A stretch of DNA of 64,000 nt from Furcasterigmium furcatum (taxonomy: Eukaryota > Ascomycota > Sordariomycetes > Glomerellales > Plectosphaerellaceae), in assembly GCA_001599815.1 (NCBI GenBank), contig BCIA01000002.1:4189626-4253625 (forward strand), read 5' to 3'. The notes beneath the pieces were generated by a model. It ran no database searches and was not told the origin of the DNA. It saw nothing but the letters and a program-made list of their open reading frames with translations. The position numbers and the translations under genes are program-made. Numbering within the stretch: position 1 is the stretch's first letter; every line of letters begins with the position of its first letter. Below, one piece after another: positions 53,601-64,000 of this stretch.

Positions 53601-56600
53601 TTACACAGAGCCCCGGAGTCTCTGCTTGCGGGCAAGCCAGTCGCCCAGCATGTTGTCCAGTTGCTACGCGTGGTCAGTCGCACTGCTTCATCATCAACAC
53701 ATCAAGTGAGGGACGTACTGTGGTAATCTCTGCCAACTTGGCGTTCTGCTCGCGGAACAGCGGCCCGACAACGGGGTGGTCCGGCCCCGCGGGAACAACA
53801 TCGCTCTTGTCGTACACAACGACAAGCATATCTCTGATCTCGTTGCTCGAGTCGAAGAAGGCGCGCAGCTTCGCATCGTTCCAGGTGCTGCTCGCCTGGC
53901 TGACGCCAGTTGATGTCGAGCCCGTCATGGACGAGTCTTGGGCGCGGTGCCTCTGCGCATCCTCCGCCTCGACAAGCTCCGGCGATGGCGAATTGGAGTG
54001 GTCGTCCTGGCTTGACGTGTCGCCGACCAGAGCAGGCGGGTTCGTCGAGGTAACGGGCGAGACTTGCACGGGAGACTCCGAGAGCCTGTCCGTGGGCTGC
54101 TGCTGGGCCTGCTGGACGTCTGCGGGGGTGATTGTCTTGTCGGACTGGTTGCTCGCAGCGGTCATGTAGCTGTCTGGATAAGAGCCCGGCAATTGTGGCC
54201 GTGACAGCTTCTGGTCCTGCGCCTTGCTTGGTTGCGGCTGCGGCTGAGGTTGCAATTGCTGCGAAGCCTGGTCGGGCTGTTGCCGTACAGACTCCGCAAT
54301 CGTAGTGGCATCTTCGTCGGAAGAGTCAAAGTCGTCCAGCTCGATGCGGGACTTGGCCTTTGTGACCTTCTGCGGCTTCTCGACCTTGTTTGACTTGTCG
54401 TTGCTCGCCGACCTCGACAGCTGCTTGATCTTAGACAGGCCGGATCTCTCTTCCTTCTGCTGAGAGGCAGATCTGACAAGCTCCGGCGATCGGTCACGCA
54501 CGGATTCCGCGGACTCCTTCTCCTGCACAATGCGCATCGAGGATGGCGGTACGTTGGAAACGTCGTTGGTCCTGCCCTCCGAGGCAATGTACTCGGCAAG
54601 CTCACGGGTTGTCGATTTTTGCGGTGCATTCCCGGGTTTCCGAGTCGGCGAAGGCTCGGAGCGAGGCTGGGCCTTCTGCAGCTTGCTCGGTTGTCGTTGC
54701 GGCGCGGGCTTCTCGGCAACCACGGTCTCTTCGTCGTCGCCCTCGACAGAAGCGTCCATGGACCTCTTGCCGCCAATAGAGTCGTCGTCGTCATCAGCGG
54801 CCTTCTTCTTGTCCTTACGAGAGAAGAAGCTGCGGATGGCGCTGGGTTTCTTGTCTTTCTTCTTCTTGTCGTCCTTCTTGTCCGCCTGCAACTCCCTCTC
54901 CATCTTGTCCATCTTATCAAGACTTGGCCGCTTGTTCTCCTTGGCCGAGTCGCTGGAAGGCCGGGGCTGGTTGTCGTCGCGCAGCAGGTTGGGCGTGAGC
55001 GAAATCTTCTTGGTCTCGACAGTTTCGTCCTTAAAGAAAGAGTCGGTGTTCCTGACGGTGCCGTTTCTCGACCGGCTTGGCCCTTCGGCCCTGGTCTCGA
55101 AGAACTGCTCGCTGCTTCGCCTCGCTTCTGTTTCCTCGGGGGACTCGCTCGCTGATTCAGCTACGACACCGTTCTCCTTTGGTGCGCGGGGCTTGAGAGG
55201 CTCGACCTTGGCTGATTCGTCGTCCATGGTGCTGTCTGCTGAGACCTTTGCCTGTTCTGTTGCGGCCTGGTCTTGCTGTTTGTCTGCCTTGTCCTTCTCC
55301 TGGGCTCCGTTCTGCTGGACGCCAAACAGCTCTCCGACGTCTTCCTCTTCCGAGGAGTAGTCATCAAAGTCCGAGTAGTCAACGTAGGTCGGCTCGGCAA
55401 AAACGACGTTCTTCTTCTTCTTGGCCCGGAGCCTGAACGTGGTCTTGGACTTTTCCGTCGTCTGATCCTGAAGCATGGAGGCCGACAGCTGCAGTGTGTT
55501 AGCCAGTTTGTCTATATCAAGTGCTTGGGAAGGAGGCGTACGTCAATATTCCGATGCTTGTTCAGGCGTGCTAATCTTTCTGTCGGCGTCTCGATGTGCT
55601 CGGCGGGGAGGTATCCTACGGCGGTCAGCAAGGGAATTCTCGTGGCACTAAAGGGCCGACTCACCGATACTGCTGTCCTTGACCACGCGAACCAACCACC
55701 AATAACTGTTGCTGTCGTCGAGCAACACCATGGTGTCACCTTTAGTGGCGTTGGCCTGGCCCTCAACCGTGGCGACAAACGTGTGCAGTGCGTACACGAA
55801 CTCGAAATCGATGTCCTCTAAGTCTTGTAAGCACTCTCCGCTCCAGCCGAAGGCAATGTAGTTTGGGTTATGAGGGAGGTCTCCGTCATCATCATCTTCG
55901 GAGAAGGATTCTTCGCAGGAAAACTCGAGAGGTGATTCGTCGGTGCGATCGGCTGTCGGGTCTCGGATGCGGTCGTCGAGGCCTGTCATAGCCTCCTCCT
56001 GTTCTGCTTTCTCCATCTTTCCCCTGCGCTCCTCAAAGTCATCCTGGCTCTTGCTCAACGGCTTGGTCAGGTCCAAGGGCCGTATCTGTGGTCCATGACC
56101 GGCCAGGGCGTCCACCCGGAACTTGGCCTCAGAAGCCTGGAGCCATTTCTTCCCGTACCTGTCCTCCAAATACCGGTCCAGCTGGTGATAGAGGTCGTCG
56201 AGGGGGTCGTCGGCACCGGCGTCGGCGCATTTGTCGTCGGTAGTCGTGCTCGGATACTAACCGTTATACTCACCGCGAAGATGATGCTGACGGATGGGGT
56301 AGCTCGGCTGCTCCGAGTCATAGGGCAGGTGAACTGGAATCTCCATGTAGGGTGAGGACGACCTCGGCTCGCCGAGTGTTGGGGAAGGTGTAGTCGAAGA
56401 GGAAGGGGTTGACAAAGGAGAACCACAGTCCCGGATGGAGGGCAGGGAGTCCACCCTCCGAGGCCAGTCGCGTAGAGGGGGAAGGGCACACCCACCATCT
56501 TCGATCGAGGGAGAACTCGAGATCTTGTCCATCATGTCATCATCCATGCTCTCGTCCGTGTCGCCGCCGGTGTCGCTGTCATCCTCTCTGCCTGACGAAC

Positions 56601-57217
56601 CGCCATTCTGCGCCACGGCGAGATTATCGTCTGCGTGCATCTTGGTGCCCCCGTTGCGCGATGCGTCGCCGTTCAGCCGTTCGTTGACGCCGGCGGCGAT
56701 ATCCTCCTGGTTTTGCTGGGGGTCGGGTGCGCCGTCGGCCGCAGTTTGTGACCAGGAGAGCCTCGGGCTTCTAGAATTTTCCTCGGCAGTATCGTGAGCA
56801 ACCTCTCGAAGGGTCTCGGCTTGGTGAGGCGCAACGGCGGCGGCAGTGGCAGGCTGAGGGTGTCGGGAGTGATCTTTGGCAGAGGGAGCTTCTGGATCTT
56901 GGAGGTCGATCGTGTCTGGGTAGTCACGAGAGCGAGGTCAGCGTCGAGCCTTACGGGGTAGGGTGGTTCGAGAGGACGGGCAATGTTTGATCGGGGACGG
57001 GGTGGGAGAATGAAACACAATCGAGAGGCAGGCTGGGATTCAGAGCGGCAGCCAGGGGGTCACTGCGACGGGGTGAGGGTGAGGGAGGTGATTTTGGCGC
57101 GCAGAATGCGACGCCAGATGGGATCTGGGAAATTGGGGGGTACCAAGTGCGCCGGCGTGAGGCACGCGGCACACGGGATTGAGGCTTACCGGCGCGAACA
57201 ATGTGTGGTCTCGTCAT
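53601..57217 (-). CDS. teaC-like: Tea4/TeaC (Bud14)-like SH3 polarity protein, with an in-frame TAG
   Basis: Five exons, 57217-57190, 56915-55665, 55615-55542, 55488-53719 and 53663-53601, give 1,061 codons. The first encodes MTRPHIVRA; a 274-base intron joins it to DTIDLQDPEAPSAKDH. The SH3 domain, about residues 381-436 (DFEFVYALHTFVATVEGQAN ... YWWLVRVVKD ... GYLPAEHIETP), is the nearly invariant domain of Tea4/Bud14 proteins. KNVVF shortly after it fits the RVxF motif that recruits PP1. The rest is charged and disordered, and the end LDNMLGDWLARKQRL is conserved-looking. These proteins link microtubule tips to formins and PP1 at growth sites. Oddity: TAG at 56257-56259 (codon 229) interrupts clear coding sequence (HHLRGEYNG | YPSTTTDDK) and no splice choice removes it. 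A translation start at 56169 would still keep SH3. Confidence 0.88.
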
Positions 57218-59110
57218 GGTGGAGGCTGTGGTGTCGTCGCCCGTTGGCGGCGGCGAGGTTCCCAGGCAAGCAGAGGTGATTCGCACTGGAGTGTCTCGTT
57301 GACCGTCGCAGCAGTCGTGAGCCGAGAGCAGAGGAGGCCGTCTGGCCAGTCTTGGGTGGTCGACGAAAATCCGGATACCAGCAATGCCGTCGTCGAAGTC
57401 ATGCAGCGGCGAGGTCGAGAAGGCTGGGAAGGGATTGGCGGTGGTGGGTTCAGCCAGGGGTCGCTCGAGGGGTTCAATTGTGGCCGGGAGGCAGCGAGAT
57501 GGTGGCTGTCAGGGCGTGGTCCGTCGGTCAGGGGAAATTGCGAGGTTGAGACCCCCGGGCGAGTCGCGTCTGCTGTAAGGAGGATCGACGCTGGATGACA
57601 AGCGATCTGGCCGATGTTAGGTCGAGGAGGAATGTGGATGCCGGGAGAGAGGCATGTGCCAGCACAGTTCCTCGTTGTCGTCGTCGTGGTCGTGGATGGA
57701 TGGGCAGACGGGTTGGGAGGGATCGAGGGATCTGAGGTCGGGGATCCGTGGCTCAGACGTCGGCTTGGGTCAGTCAGCCCAGAATCTGCTGCCGTGATGT
57801 GACTGTCCGTGCCGTTTGGGGCCTGAGGGAGAGGGGGCTGGTCTCTGTGTGTCGTCTCGTCGGGGTTGAGGATCCGGCGGCGGGCGGCGGGACAGGGGGA
57901 GAGGGACTTGTGGGTTGTGAGAGGGAGAAGAGGGGAGCCACAAAAAAGTGCGAAAGGGGCAAAAGGTGACAGGGGTCTGGGCGTCTGGCGAGTTAAAAAG
58001 GTGCTCTAATTTCAGAAGCCAGCCTTTCTTTTTGAAGGATGATGTCGTTCATTCGAGGGACCTGGAACCTGGACAATGCCAGGGTGAATTCGATTGTGAC
58101 TACGTATCCCCGTAACACCAATGGCCGACTCTTGATTGACACGAGACGCGATTGACGCTGCAGGATTATTTTCCCTTGGGCGTGAATCGGGAGAGCTCGA
58201 AGAAGATGATTCGGAAAACGAGAATGGTCTGGCCCTTCTCCTTTCTCCGCCCCGTGACACGATCAATGCGCCAACGACGGGACCAAGGGAAACCTTACAA
58301 AAAAAAGAGGTGTGAAGGCAGGAAGGATCAAAGAGACCTCCAATCCGCTGGTCCCACAGCTGAGGCCCAGCTCAGGCACAGGCGCAGGATGAAACACACC
58401 TACCGTGACAGGGGTACGCCGGCTTGCAGCCGCTGGACACTAACGTGTTCCCTCACCATTTGCCAGCGCTTATGTTAGCAAGAGGCGCCCCTTTTCCCCG
58501 GCCTTGGCGAACTCCCTCCCTCCCGAAGGGCTATTGGCCGAAAAGGTCCGTGCCGCGAGACGATCGAGAGATCTCCCGCCATGATAGCAGGTACCTCGTG
58601 AACAGGCACAAATACTCACATGTAGCTGGGTTCCTTTCATCAGCTCACTGCCGACGCCAACCTCTGGACATCTGCAAGTCCATCCACCCAGGCTGCCCGA
58701 GCTTGGTACGCTCAACGACATCATCGGGTGATATCCTATTCCGAGCTGTCCACTCCGAACACACCGTCAGGCTCTGTTGCAGCTCCCGATATCACCCACA
58801 TCACGCGTTCCTTTACGGGATCGATGCGAGCTATCTGATACGCACACCTGAGGACCAAGGGCAATACCGCTCTATCATCCGAGTCTACGTCTCTCTATCA
58901 AGTGTCGCCCAGCCATCTGTCTTCCCCGTAGCCAATGTACATAATTAGTCCAGAAGAAAACCAGCCCCTCTCTCTATCTACCCGTCTTGCCCCTACGCAC
59001 GTGTCTGCCACGTCTAACCCCTGCCACCATCTGCCACCTCATCATGAATGCAGGGACCGATCCGATGCCGTGGCTGCCTCCTCGGCCCTCCACGTTTGTG
59101 TGGCCGGAGT
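57218..59110. other. long upstream region of the Tea4-like gene
   Basis: About 1.9 kb with strong strand asymmetry: G-rich on plus, so C- and CT-rich on the coding strand of the Tea4-like gene to about 57960. It probably includes a long 5' UTR. The rest is the 3' flank of the acetoacetyl-CoA synthetase gene. No other gene is seen. Confidence 0.45.
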
Positions 59111-61406
59111 TTAATGCGCCTTCGCCCACTCCCTGAACCACTCCAGCGCCTCCGGGTTCGCGACGCTCGCGTTGGTCTTCACGTCGCGTCCCGAGAGGAT
59201 CTGCTTCACCGCAACTTCGATCCTACACCGTCACGTGTCAGTTTCTCGCGTCTTGCCAAAAACATAACCACATGATCCAACAACAGATGGTGACTTACTT
59301 CTTCCCGTTGCCCGTCTTGGGGATGCCGCCGCCGCACTCCTCCACCACCCCGGGGACGTGCCGCGGGCTCAGCTCCTTGCGGATGAGCGTCTTGATCTGC
59401 GTCCTCGTATCGTCGTCAAACGCCTTGCCCTCCGCCATGATAACGAACAGGCACACCGTCTCGTCCGTGTCCGTCTCCCTGCGCCGGCCGATGCACAGCG
59501 CCTCCGTGACCTCGGATGCAAAGTATCTCGTGAGCACGTTGTAAATCTCCGCGCTGCCGAACCGCACGCCCGCCGGCTTCAGCACGCCGTCCGACCGACC
59601 CAGCATGATGAGACTGCCCGTCGCCGGGTCCGGGATGCGGATGAAGTCGCCGTGGTGCCACACGGGGCCCTTTACGCCGCAGATGCTGGAGAACCGCTCG
59701 AAGTAGGCCGCCTTGTACTTGTCGTCGCCGCCGGGGCCGAAGAAGGTCAGGGGCTGGCTGGGGAAGGGGCGCACGCAGACCAGGTCTCCGTCCTCATTGG
59801 GCGCGACCGGCTCTCCGTCGAGGCTGTCGACGGCGCGGATCGCCATGCCGAGGCCGGCGCACTGGATTTCGCCGGTGATGACTGGGAGGAGAGGGCACGG
59901 CGTGCCGAATAGGGAGATGATGTCTGTTCCGCCGGTGATGGAGCCCAGGTTGATGTTCTTGGGGAAGGCTTCGTAGACAAAGTTGAAAGTGCTAGGAGGC
60001 AGCGGGCTGGCCGTCGAGTAAATGGCCTCGAGCTTGCTGAGGTCCAGGCTAGCGTCGTTGACAGGGCGAACGTCGTTGGCCTCCAGTGCGGTGAGGTACG
60101 CTGCCGATGTGCCGAAGTGGGTGACTTCAAGCTCGGACAGGACGCGAGGCAAGGACAGGTGACCATGAGGCTTGAACGGCGAGCCGGAATACAAAACCAG
60201 CGTCGTGCCAACGGCTAGGGCCGCGATGGACCAGTGCCACATCATCCATGATGTCGTGGTGTAATAGAGCATGCGAGACGAGGGGCCCATCGAGCAGTGC
60301 AGGCGGTGCTCCTTCTTATGCTGAATCAGAGTGCCAAGCGCAGTATGGACGATAGCCTTCGGCAGACCTGTCGTCCCACTGGAGTAGAGGACGTAAAGGG
60401 GGTGAGAAGGCGGAAGCTGCTCAAAGCGCATCGGCTCATCGGGGGAGCTGCCACACAAGTTAGTCCATCTCCCCATAGAGCGCTCACAGAATACTCACCC
60501 AGCCAAAAAGCTCTCATATTCCACCGCCTTGACCCCATGGGCCTTGAGATCATCCATCGCCAGGTCGCATCTCACATTGTCGATCACAACCACGAGCTCA
60601 AGGCCCTTCTCCTTCAGCGCACCCACAATCTCAGTCGTCTTGCTCGTGCTGCTCCACTCCTTGCCATTGTACGGGGTTCCGTTGTCCGCGAACAGCACCT
60701 TGGGCTTGATCTGAGCCAGCCGGTCCAGCACTGCACTCACGCCATTGTCGGGGCTGATACCCGTCCATATGGCGCCAACAGACGCCGCGGCGAGAGAAGC
60801 GACGAGGGCCTGGACATGGTTAGACACATAGCCTGCCACGACATCGTCCTTGGCGACGCCGTTTGCGCTCAGCGCGTTACTGCAGCGGCGGACGGCATCG
60901 CGCAGCTCAGCCCACGTCGTGGACACCGGGTTTCCGAGCTCAGTGGTGGTGATGGTGGCCACGGCATCCGGGTTGATGTCAGTCTTGGCCGGGAACAGGA
61001 GGTTCTCCGCAAAGTTGAGCAGAGAACCGGTGAAGAAATCTGGCCTCGGGTACATGGACTCCGTTGGGAGGACCTGGCAGTGATGAGTTTCTGGTCTCAC
61101 AGAACAGGGGGCAAGCCATCGAAGCATACTATCGTGTAACATGCTTCCAGCCTGCCCCCCGAGGAAGCGGGTTACCGCACTCACCTGGTCGAATGGCTTC
61201 GATGCCGTGATCCCGACAAAGTGCCATACCTCCTCCCAGAACTGCGCAACATTGCCGATGGACCACCGGTACACGGCAGGATAGTCCCTCAGGTCAAGGC
61301 CGTACTTGGCGTTGACGTGCTGAATGAACGCCCACAGGGGAGTCGAGGTGGGGTCATTGTGTCTCCAGAGCTCCCGCGCGGGAGAAGTGCCGTTCGTCTG
61401 TGTCAT
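59111..61406 (-). CDS. acetoacetyl-CoA synthetase
   Basis: Four exons, 61406-61185, 61073-60499, 60447-59299 and 59222-59111, encode 685 residues, the usual length for the family. The N-terminal acetyl-CoA-synthetase-like domain (VYRWSIGNVAQFWEEVWHF) precedes the AMP-binding core: LYSSGTTGLPKAIVH (about residues 287-301), WMMWHWSIAALAVG, STASPLPPSTFNFVYEAF and GGTDIISLF. Near the end GRSDGVLKPAGVRFGSAEIY marks the hinge, and PKTGNGKKIEVAVKQ, split by the last intron, holds the catalytic lysine. It activates acetoacetate with ATP and CoA in the cytosol for use in lipid or ketone metabolism. The first intron (61074-61184) is 111 bases, in phase and free of stops. Confidence 0.95.
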
Positions 61407-63595
61407 GGTCGAGGTTGCAGCGCAGGATGTCGAGTCACTTGGTGAAAGCTTGAGTCCGTATGTATTCAGGGGCATATGACCCGATTGAGAGGTCCTCCGA
61501 GAGAGAAAGAGGGTGTATGAGCACTGGATCAAAATTTTAGAGGGCGATCATGGCGTGGCACGCTTCGGAAAGGGATGCGAGACTCCCAGCTTTGTTGGGC
61601 CGTCGCATTCCGAGGGATCGATCCAATGCCCCTCGGTGCGGTCGGCCCCGCCCCCACCTCGAGTCCGTTCGGATGGCCGATGAGCTCGGGAATTCAGGGG
61701 AAGATTCTGGGTGTGGCTGATGAGTTGCCGAGAATCGTGGCTGGTGAAAATGTGGCGGTGATCGTCGTTAAAATTAAGGGGAAATGGGAAGAGCAGCGTA
61801 AGATGCCCAAAGTCTCAGACCGAGGCAGCGGGTCATCACGCGAACCGCACCGGGGAGTTGTGTCAGACGCCTGCTGTGAGGAGCTTGAGGACCTTGAGGA
61901 GCAGAGACATGTTTGACCTGGATGTGTGCTGGGCCGTGACAGAGTCCGACGCATCCGGCTGCAGCCGTCGACCGTGTGACGAGACATCACTCAGCCAACT
62001 TGGAGATGCTGCAAACCATGGCATTTTGTTGTTGACGAGGCTCGCAGTAGAAGGATGCAGTGCCCTTGACCTGGTTAAATGAACAATAACCTCCTCGACG
62101 TCATCCAGACGACCTGTATCGATGGCAGCCACATGGTGGTGGGAGCACAGGGCAACGGACGGCGACCTGCAAACACTTCCCTTCCACTGGGATTGACCGA
62201 GCCTCAAGCCTTTCGATGGCTGGTGGGATCGATCAATTCTTTCGGCAGTCCACTCATCTGCAACCCCTTTTCGCGCCGTGAGACGGGAGTCCCGCAACAG
62301 CCGAAATTTGGGCATCCAGATCCTCCAAGCTGAGTGGTCGAAGTCGGTGCCCGGAGAGCTCGGGATGTGACAAAATACAGGGGGTGCCCGAGGGATTCAC
62401 AGGGGCTCTCAGGGGCATTTGTGCAGACGGGAGACCGGCGGCCTCAAGGCCGGGCCAGAGCACCTCGCTGCGCCCAATTCTCGGGCGTGCCAAGCCCCCA
62501 AGGCCCTGTCTGTCTTGCGACCCCACCGGCGCGGGCCTGTTCAATTTCCAGAGCCCCAGGCAGCGAGGTTTGGACCTCCTGCTGGCGGGCTCCTCCCCAC
62601 TTCCGCGTCTCCCGGTCGTGGCTTCCCGGGGCTCACCTCCCAAGCGAAGAACAAACCTCTTCCGTTCGCGATCTCAATTTCTCTCTCCTTCTCCCCTCTC
62701 CCTCACCCGCGTCCCTCGGCCCTCCGTCGTCACCTCTTCCTCCGATTGACCTGCCCTGCACGCTCTGTCAATCCCAGCTGGCATCGAGTGTGTCTTGTCT
62801 ACCTGCACCTCACGTCGAAGAACCGGTGACGACAGCGACGACCCGAGACGACCGGCCAACTCCGAGGCGCCCGCCACAGCTGTTCCCAGGTGTTGAAGAT
62901 CAGATCAGCCATCAGCACGCGGATCTCAATTGCCATCGACAAATTCAGCGGCAAAAGTCTTTCGTACCTGACGGGCTCCTGACAAGCGTCACCAATTCGT
63001 CACTCCTTTCTCCCCGCCCCTTTTACAGCCCATCCGACCGAAGCGAAGCCTCCGCAACACCAACGCGGATCCGCCGGCAGCTGCACGCACTGCCTTGTTG
63101 ATTAACCCGTTGGCTGCCACATCGCGGGCCCAGTCGGTGTTGTTTCCTCGGCCAACTCGGACGACATCAACCTCAGGGTGCTTGACCGCCTTGTTGGATG
63201 TATTGGGTAAGTGGACTTGCATTTTCTCGGTGGCGTTCCTGCCCCTTTTTTGGCGGTGAGGTGACAGCGGTTGGGAAACGATCAAACCTTGGCGGTGCGA
63301 CCGAGGGCGCCAGCCTCGTTGGGGGGAATTGCCAACTCGACAACCTGACACAATCGATCTCGCTTTGCCAGCAACAGCGGCATCTGCTGGTCGTCGACGG
63401 GGCCAGCTTTTCAGCCATTTTTGTCGCTCCATCTATACACTCAACCACGGTGCTAACGTATCACTTCTCAGGCGACGCTCGTGCTACGATAGACTTTGTG
63501 CCTCGAATCGGACCTACGACGCAGTAATACGCTTCCTTCTCTGCCCCTCTACCGCCTAATTATCGAGCCACGAGCTCTCAAGTCAACCGCTTGCA
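61407..63595. promoter_or_regulatory. divergent promoter region with CT-rich tracts
   Basis: About 2.2 kb between the acetoacetyl-CoA synthetase and the next gene. Long pyrimidine tracts (about 62660-62740) and several open but non-coding-looking frames fit a long leader of the serine palmitoyltransferase-like gene. No gene is called. Confidence 0.45.
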
Positions 63596-64000
63596 ATGCC
63601 CCGCAAGATCTCGCTCCCTTTCACTTCCTCCTCCAAAAACATGCCTCAATCCGACAAGGAAAGGCGGCCGTCGCGATCCGGCAACCGCCTCTCCAACCTC
63701 TTCTCCAGCTCGCCCAAGAACAAGGACCAGCCTGCGTCCGCGGCGGCCAACGGCATCACCCCCTCCACCATGGCGCTCCCCTCGATCTCGCTGTCCACCG
63801 CCCAGGGAGAGGCTGACAGCACGGAGTCGCCCACGACCCTCTTCTCCCCCCCCTCGGCGGCCGAAGCCGTCAAGACGAGGAAGGCCGACGCGCAGTTCGG
63901 CCCCCTGAACGATCCCAGCCATCTCTACGTCAGCATGCACCACGGCGAGCCCCTCGAACCGCCCATCATCGACGACCCCGCCTACTACTACCTCATCACC
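63596..64000 (+). CDS. lcb2-like: probable serine palmitoyltransferase subunit 2, N-terminal part (cut by window end)
   Basis: An open frame of 135 codons runs from ttgcaATGCCC to the window end without a stop. The first about 95 residues are Ser/Pro-rich and basic (MPRKISLPFTSSSKNMPQ), which is variable in fungi. Then come FGPLNDPSHLYVSMHHGEPL and EPPIIDDPAYYYLIT, the conserved lead-in to the membrane segment of fungal Lcb2. Lcb2 carries the pyridoxal phosphate and with Lcb1 joins serine and palmitoyl-CoA at the ER, the first step of sphingolipid synthesis. The catalytic domain lies beyond the window, so the call rests on the N-terminal motif alone. Confidence 0.7.
   Translation, partial: MPRKISLPFTSSSKNMPQSDKERRPSRSGNRLSNLFSSSPKNKDQPASAAANGITPSTMALPSISLSTAQGEADSTESPTTLFSPPSAAEAVKTRKADAQFGPLNDPSHLYVSMHHGEPLEPPIIDDPAYYYLIT

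Noticed and set aside
54530..55360. Plus-strand Ser/Leu-rich frame of 276 codons
   Set aside because: It is antisense to the charged, disordered part of the Tea4-like gene; Lys/Glu codons read backwards give Leu/Phe/Ser.
56257..56273. A 17-base intron (GTGAGT to TTAG) to remove the TAG in the Tea4-like gene
   Set aside because: It is far below the minimum spliceable length, and phase would change.
62334..63101. Plus-strand frame of 255 codons
   Set aside because: It is Pro/Ser/Arg-rich with no motif, in a CT-rich leader-like region, and ends before the true start of the downstream gene.
1..64000. CRISPR array, bacterial operon, polyketide/NRPS cluster, intact transposon or viral insert
   Set aside because: None was seen; the spliced genes are eukaryotic and no core biosynthetic enzyme, transposase or reverse transcriptase frame is present.

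Overview
The window is nuclear DNA of a filamentous ascomycete, most likely a plant-associated Sordariomycete. The evidence is short GT-AG introns (about 45-90 bases) with CTNAC-type branch sites, HET-domain genes, Zn2Cys6 regulators, a Tea4/TeaC polarity gene, GPI-anchored secreted proteins, secreted pectate lyases and an AT-rich island that looks like a RIP-mutated repeat. I rebuilt spliced gene models by eye. Each multi-exon model below keeps an open frame across all junctions, apart from one in-frame TAG in the Tea4-like gene. The species is not determined.

Layout. 1-5.2 kb: end of a SNF2-type ATPase gene, a SYLF/Ysc84-like gene and a capsular-polysaccharide-type glycosyltransferase. 5.2-7.4 kb: AT-rich repeat relic, then three families of short tandem duplications. 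7.5-11.1 kb: a PL1 pectate lyase with a cellulose-binding module, convergent with an MFS sugar transporter. 11.1-14.4 kb: a decayed zone with an unknown pseudogene and a HET-domain relic around a small GPI-anchored gene. 15-18.4 kb: amino acid permease and a GPI-anchored secreted protein. 19.8-23.4 kb: an intact HET gene followed by an unrecognised gene with a GC-AG intron. 23.5-29.8 kb: two Zn2Cys6 regulators flanking an intronless, bacterial-looking NDH-2-type flavoprotein. 30.5-38.7 kb: sugar transporter, Gfo/Idh/MocA oxidoreductase, second sugar transporter and a PL9-type pectate lyase. 39.7-45.3 kb: ankyrin relic, P-loop kinase, Zn2Cys6 and bZIP/DUF3425 regulators. 47-64 kb: mostly conserved housekeeping genes: GDP-mannose transporter, membrane glycosyltransferase-like protein, Tea4/TeaC-like SH3 protein, acetoacetyl-CoA synthetase and the start of a probable serine palmitoyltransferase subunit 2.

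How the genes may work together. The window holds two secreted pectate lyases of different families. Each is convergent, at almost the same distance (487 and 480 bases between stop codons), with a transporter whose C-terminus resembles that of the other. With a third sugar transporter, a sugar-type dehydrogenase and nearby regulators, this suggests a plant cell-wall degradation and uptake island. HET and ankyrin fragments suggest turnover of allorecognition or immune-type genes in the same accessory part. The right third looks like conserved core genome.
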